Shown: in pieces, positions 17,466-20,367 of the stretch
Layout: the number at the start of each line of letters is the position of its first letter
Position numbering within the stretch: position 1 is the first letter of the stretch
Notes under the pieces: generated by a model
Database searches by the model: none
What the model was told of the DNA's origin: nothing
What the model saw: only the letters and a program-made list of their open reading frames with translations
Origin: a virus
DNA: 20,367 bases
Strand: one strand, 5' to 3'
Virus record (IMG/VR): IMGVR_UViG_3300017740_000118
Coordinates: 1-20,367 of that record
Made by a program: the position numbers and the translations under genes

Positions 17466-17828
17466 ATGCCTACATTAACATTAACTTTTCCACAACAAAT
17501 ACAAGTATCAACTCAAGTAGGTGATATGGTTTTGTACTGCAATCCAAGCTCTACGGCTGCAAATGGTTTTTCTACATCAGCTCAATCAGACGTTGTTATG
17601 ATAGGGCCTTGTTTAACTATTGCTGGCAATCGATTGTCTATGACTGTAGATTATGTAACTGGAACAGTGCTGCCAACGAGTAGTAGTTTTATATTGTTTA
17701 GCAAAGATAAGTATTCTAATCCAAGTGGTTTGTTAGGGTATTATGCTGAGGTGTGTTTTAAAAACACCTCCTCAACTGAGGCTGAGTTGTTTGGTGTAAA
17801 CGCTGATATGTTTGAAAGTAGTAAATAA
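17466..17828 (+). CDS. Small beta-rich virion protein, unknown function (120 aa)
   Basis: The sequence begins with LTLTFPQQIQVSTQVGDMVL and alternates strands and polar loops, with three cysteines and no membrane segment. It resembles short proteins found after tail fibre genes in marine phages, where they are taken as structural, but I know no firm function. The start is 2 bases after the fibre stop (TAAATATG), so it is co-expressed and may be a fibre cap, chaperone or small spike. A perfect 7-base inverted repeat lies inside its 3' end (17748-17770). Confidence 0.62.
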   Translation: MPTLTLTFPQQIQVSTQVGDMVLYCNPSSTAANGFSTSAQSDVVMIGPCLTIAGNRLSMTVDYVTGTVLPTSSSFILFSKDKYSNPSGLLGYYAEVCFKNTSSTEAELFGVNADMFESSK

Positions 17829-17855
17829 ACAGCAAAAACTGTGACTATAAGCATA

Positions 17856-17870
17856 TTAAATTAAATTAAA
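17856..17870 (+). promoter_or_regulatory. TTAAA tandem leader before the cupin-like gene
   Basis: Three tandem TTAAA units run directly into the start codon, the last A being the first base of ATG. Like the capsid leader it offers an unstructured A/T-rich landing site and no Shine-Dalgarno motif. Confidence 0.4.
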
Positions 17871-18349
17871 TGGCTGACGAACAAGAGATAATAAAAAGAG
17901 AGAACCAACTACTAGCAAGAAGTAAAATTTTAGATGTAGAAAACGCTTTGCTCGAACTTGTAGATGGGGTGAATATCGTAAAAGGAGATTCTGACGTATG
18001 TCCTTTAAAACATACTTTTACAGAAGGTATATACGTGAGGCAAATGTCTATGAAAAAAGACTCTGCTGCTATAGGTAAGATACATAAAGATGATCACGTT
18101 TGGTTTTTAATGTCTGGAAGTATATGTGTAGCATCGGAAACTAGTTCTGAAAACTATGAAGCTCCTTGCTACGTAGAGGCTCCAGCTGGATCTAAGAGAG
18201 TTTTGTATGCAATTGAAGATTGCGTTTGGGTGAATGTGTATCCTAACCCAACAAACACAGAGGATTTAGAAGAATTAGAGGAGATGATTATAGCTAAGGA
18301 CTATAACGAATTTGAAGAATATATGAATAATAAAAACAATACAATATGA
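17870..18349 (+). CDS. Cupin-like small protein (159 aa)
   Basis: The central part (about residues 55-135) has the strand pattern and glycines of a single cupin barrel: GKIHKDDHVWFLMSGSICVA, then YVEAPAGSKRVLYAIEDCVW. Similar cupin-like proteins occur widely among phage tail genes. The metal site looks degenerate: H72 and H76 are spaced H-x3-H rather than H-x-H, and PAGSKR (from P105) lacks the usual later histidine, so an enzyme role is doubtful. The N-terminus is helical (KRENQLLARSKILDVENALL) and the C-terminus very acidic (NTEDLEELEEMI). Its place between fibre and internal virion genes suggests a structural or assembly part, perhaps binding a tail fibre or sugar. The stop overlaps the next start by 4 bases (ATGA), indicating translational coupling. 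Confidence 0.68.
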   Translation: MADEQEIIKRENQLLARSKILDVENALLELVDGVNIVKGDSDVCPLKHTFTEGIYVRQMSMKKDSAAIGKIHKDDHVWFLMSGSICVASETSSENYEAPCYVEAPAGSKRVLYAIEDCVWVNVYPNPTNTEDLEELEEMIIAKDYNEFEEYMNNKNNTI

Positions 18350-18993
18350 GCTGGGTAATGGTGGCGGTAACGGTTGGTACCGCGGTATATAAAGGTGTAG
18401 AGGCGAGAAAAGACCGTAAAGCAAGAGAAAAAGAGCAAGAGAGGGCTAACAAGGAAATGGCAAACCAAAAAGCTAAATTACAAGCTTTAGACATGAGTAA
18501 TCCTTACGCTAACATGCAAAATACTATGGAGGATTTAACCATCAACCAACAGCAAGTTGACTATCAAACCCAACAAAGTCAAATTAACCAAGCTAACACA
18601 TTACAAGCTATGCAAGGAGCTGCGGGTGGTAGTGGCATTGGTGCTTTAGCTCAATCACTTTATAATCAAGGGGCTAAAACATCTCAACAAATTGGGGCTG
18701 GAATCGGCCAACAAGAGAGAGCAAATCAATTATCAGCGGCTCAAATGGAATCTAGTATACAAGACAAAAAAGCTCAAGGTAAACAATGGTCTATCAATAA
18801 ACAACAAGAAGCAATCACGGGTCAACTGACAGCGGCTAGAGCAGATAAAGCTTCAGCTGATACAGCTGCTAATGTAGCCGCGACAAACCAAGCAAACGCT
18901 AACCAGGAATTAATAGGGGCTGTTGGTTCTGGAGTGCAAACAGGTGTATCAAATAGACAGGCTGGTGGAACTTTCTGGAACGCTAACGGTTAA
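18346..18993 (+). CDS. Probable internal virion / ejection protein (215 aa)
   Basis: A short hydrophobic start (MSWVMVAVTVGTAVYKG) leads into a basic coiled coil (RKDRKAREKEQERANKEMAN) and then a long Ala/Gln/Ser/Asn-rich helical region with a central glycine patch (AAGGSGIGALAQSL, QQIGAGIGQQ). This layout, a brief hydrophobic N-terminus plus an Ala/Gln-rich helical body of about 200 residues, resembles T7 gp14-type internal core proteins, which leave the head during infection and help form a channel through the cell envelope. The likeness is in composition and context, not proven homology. The 4-base overlap with the cupin-like gene couples their translation, and the next gene starts 11 bases later and may encode a partner internal protein. 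Confidence 0.55.
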   Translation: MSWVMVAVTVGTAVYKGVEARKDRKAREKEQERANKEMANQKAKLQALDMSNPYANMQNTMEDLTINQQQVDYQTQQSQINQANTLQAMQGAAGGSGIGALAQSLYNQGAKTSQQIGAGIGQQERANQLSAAQMESSIQDKKAQGKQWSINKQQEAITGQLTAARADKASADTAANVAATNQANANQELIGAVGSGVQTGVSNRQAGGTFWNANG

Positions 18994-19004
18994 AATAAAC
19001 AAAC

Positions 19005-20367
19005 ATGGGAAAAAAGAAAAATAAGAAATCAGAACCTTTAAAAGCAACAACATTTGATATTGCAAATTATGGTGTAACCAAAGCGTCTACAGCTAAAAGC
19101 GGTACATCATCAACGTCTTTTACTGGTGGTACTCCAGATTGGGATAAAGTTACCTCTGCTAAAACCCACATGGAAAACACAATGAAATTGCAAGAGCAAA
19201 ACCGTAAATCTGTGGCTGATAAAAAAGCAGCGCGTGAAAACAACGAGGAGGTAAAAGAAACTACCAACAAAGAGGAAGTTAAAACAACTGCAGCTGAAGA
19301 AAAAGCTACGGTTGAAGGAGAGACTCCAGTTGAGGTAGGAAATGAAGAGGTAAAAGATGAAAAGGAAAAAGAGGGAGATGTTGAAGATGATGTTGTTGGG
19401 GATGATGTTGTTGAGGATGATCCCGTTGAGCTTAGTGAAAAAGAGTTGACATCAGACGTTTATAATGTAAAAACAGCTACCAAAATTTCTTTAGCAAATC
19501 TTTTTAAAAATGGAAAACTAAAGAAAGGTAAACCACAGCACTCTAAAGAAGTACAAGCTAGAATGAAAGCTGATTACAGATCGGCGAAAAACGAGATAAC
19601 AAAATTAAAAAGGGATAAGAAAAACAGAAATAGCGAGGCGTCAAAGAAAAGAATAGAAGAGTTAGAAGAAATAGTCAAGAAAAACAACTATAAAAGCCGA
19701 AACATAAACTTACTAACAGTAACACTACCTAATGGGAAGAAAGAAGAAATGACAGCCGAAAGGTTTGAAACAGAATACGCTGATGTGTTTGATTTGAAAG
19801 ACAAGAGTGGTAGAAAGTATAAAGGAGGTTCAGTTAGAGGTGGAAGAGATTACATGTCGCCAATTGAATTCCGTAGCCCAATGAAAGATTTAGTACGAGG
19901 TATACATCCACATAATGATGATCATAGAGCGTATGATAAAGGTGAGGGTCCAGATCCACACGCGGAAGAAAAGCCAGCTCCAACTAAATTTAGATCACCA
20001 TTTGCTAGAAGATCTAGAGGTTACTTAAAAGTTCGTGAAAACTGGGCGCCACAACAGTCAGCGCCAATGAACCACGGTTCGTTTGAAGATTTTCAGCTTG
20101 GTAGAAACGGACACAATCCAGATACTATGTCGAGTAAGCATGAGGATTGGCACGCAAAGCAATCAGGTGAAAAACCACCGATGAATTACGGTAGTCCTTT
20201 ACACCAAGAACAAACTGGTATGGAAAACCCACAGTTTGGCAGTATATGGGATAAAATTGAGCACTATGGGCCCGACATGGAGGAGAAAGTTGATAAATTT
20301 ATACAACACGTTAGTTATAATCCTGACGCAGAAAAACCAATTAAGTCCATGCAAAACCAAGAATGGG
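19005..20367 (+). CDS. Charged coiled-coil protein with repeated SP motifs, probable internal virion protein (3' partial)
   Basis: The frame is open from the ATG at 19005 to the right edge (over 450 residues), so the gene continues outside. The start MGKKKNKKSEPLK is highly basic. Residues about 75-145 are acidic and repetitive (DVEDDVVGDDVVEDD) and likely disordered; about 180-235 form a charged coiled coil (RMKADYRSAKNEITKLKRDK, RIEELEEIVKK). From about 280 a polar region carries short recurring motifs: YMSPIEF (283), FRSPMKD (289), FRSPFAR (329), MNHGSFED (355) and MNYGSPLHQ (393). I recognise no enzyme domain in the visible part. Its position after the probable internal virion gene suggests a cargo or ejected protein, with any large functional domain lying past the edge. 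No Shine-Dalgarno sequence; the leader is AAATAAACAAAC. Confidence 0.72.
   Translation, partial: MGKKKNKKSEPLKATTFDIANYGVTKASTAKSGTSSTSFTGGTPDWDKVTSAKTHMENTMKLQEQNRKSVADKKAARENNEEVKETTNKEEVKTTAAEEKATVEGETPVEVGNEEVKDEKEKEGDVEDDVVGDDVVEDDPVELSEKELTSDVYNVKTATKISLANLFKNGKLKKGKPQHSKEVQARMKADYRSAKNEITKLKRDKKNRNSEASKKRIEELEEIVKKNNYKSRNINLLTVTLPNGKKEEMTAERFETEYADVFDLKDKSGRKYKGGSVRGGRDYMSPIEFRSPMKDLVRGIHPHNDDHRAYDKGEGPDPHAEEKPAPTKFRSPFARRSRGYLKVRENWAPQQSAPMNHGSFEDFQLGRNGHNPDTMSSKHEDWHAKQSGEKPPMNYGSPLHQEQTGMENPQFGSIWDKIEHYGPDMEEKVDKFIQHVSYNPDAEKPIKSMQNQEW

Noticed and set aside
17829-17855. Possible terminator (ACAG and CTGT arms) after the 120 aa gene
   Set aside because: Only four base pairs with an A-rich loop and no T-tract, too weak to call.
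17870-18349. Cupin-like protein as a metabolic enzyme carried by the phage
   Set aside because: The usual metal-binding histidine pattern is incomplete and the gene is coupled to virion genes, so an auxiliary metabolic role is not supported.
1-20367. tRNA genes, CRISPR arrays, insertion sequences, attachment sites, integrase
   Set aside because: By eye I found no cloverleaf-like segment, regularly spaced repeats, transposase or recombinase motif. Gaps between genes are too short to hold most of these.

Overview
The window reads as the head-and-tail (virion) module of a tailed double-stranded DNA phage. All 13 supported genes lie on the + strand, gaps between them are under about 75 bases, and both ends cut through genes. 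The DNA is AT-rich. No gene has a Shine-Dalgarno sequence; starts instead follow A/T-rich leaders such as TTAAATG, TAAATATG and TTAAAAAAGATG. That start style is typical of Bacteroidota and their phages, and the proteins resemble families I associate with marine virome phages. The likely source is therefore an uncultured marine phage infecting a flavobacterium-like host. This host call is inference, not proof.

Layout, left to right. Positions 1-1268 hold the C-terminal part of the large terminase with its nuclease domain. A long portal protein (802 aa) follows, then a scaffold-like protein (363 aa) and the major capsid protein (472 aa), which ends at a clear terminator hairpin at 6258-6288. 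Next come a lysine-rich protein of unknown role (275 aa), a second unexplained hairpin at 7151-7189, and two probable connector or ring proteins (251 and 291 aa). A giant tail protein (2136 aa) carries an inserted von Willebrand factor A (VWA) domain. After it come a tail-fibre or adhesin-like beta protein (734 aa), a small beta protein (120 aa), a cupin-like protein (159 aa), an Ala/Gln-rich probable internal virion protein (215 aa), and the start of a charged, coiled-coil protein that runs off the right edge.

How the genes work together: the terminase packs DNA through the portal into a shell of major capsid protein, built on the presumed scaffold. The two connector proteins would join the portal to a short tail whose main body is the 2136 aa protein. 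The 734, 120 and 159 aa proteins are candidates for its outer, host-facing parts, and the last two genes for proteins carried inside the head and ejected. No tape-measure, sheath or tail-tube gene is present, which favours a podovirus-like short tail. The order terminase, portal, extra head gene, major capsid, connectors, giant tail protein also resembles that of crAss-like phages, but this cannot be settled here.

The most interesting signal is the VWA domain with a metal-binding (MIDAS) motif, set into the giant tail protein between two segments that look like one continuous tail fold and bracketed by two cysteines. I found no tRNA, CRISPR array, insertion sequence, integrase, lysis or defence gene. 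No stretch over 300 bases lacks a gene.
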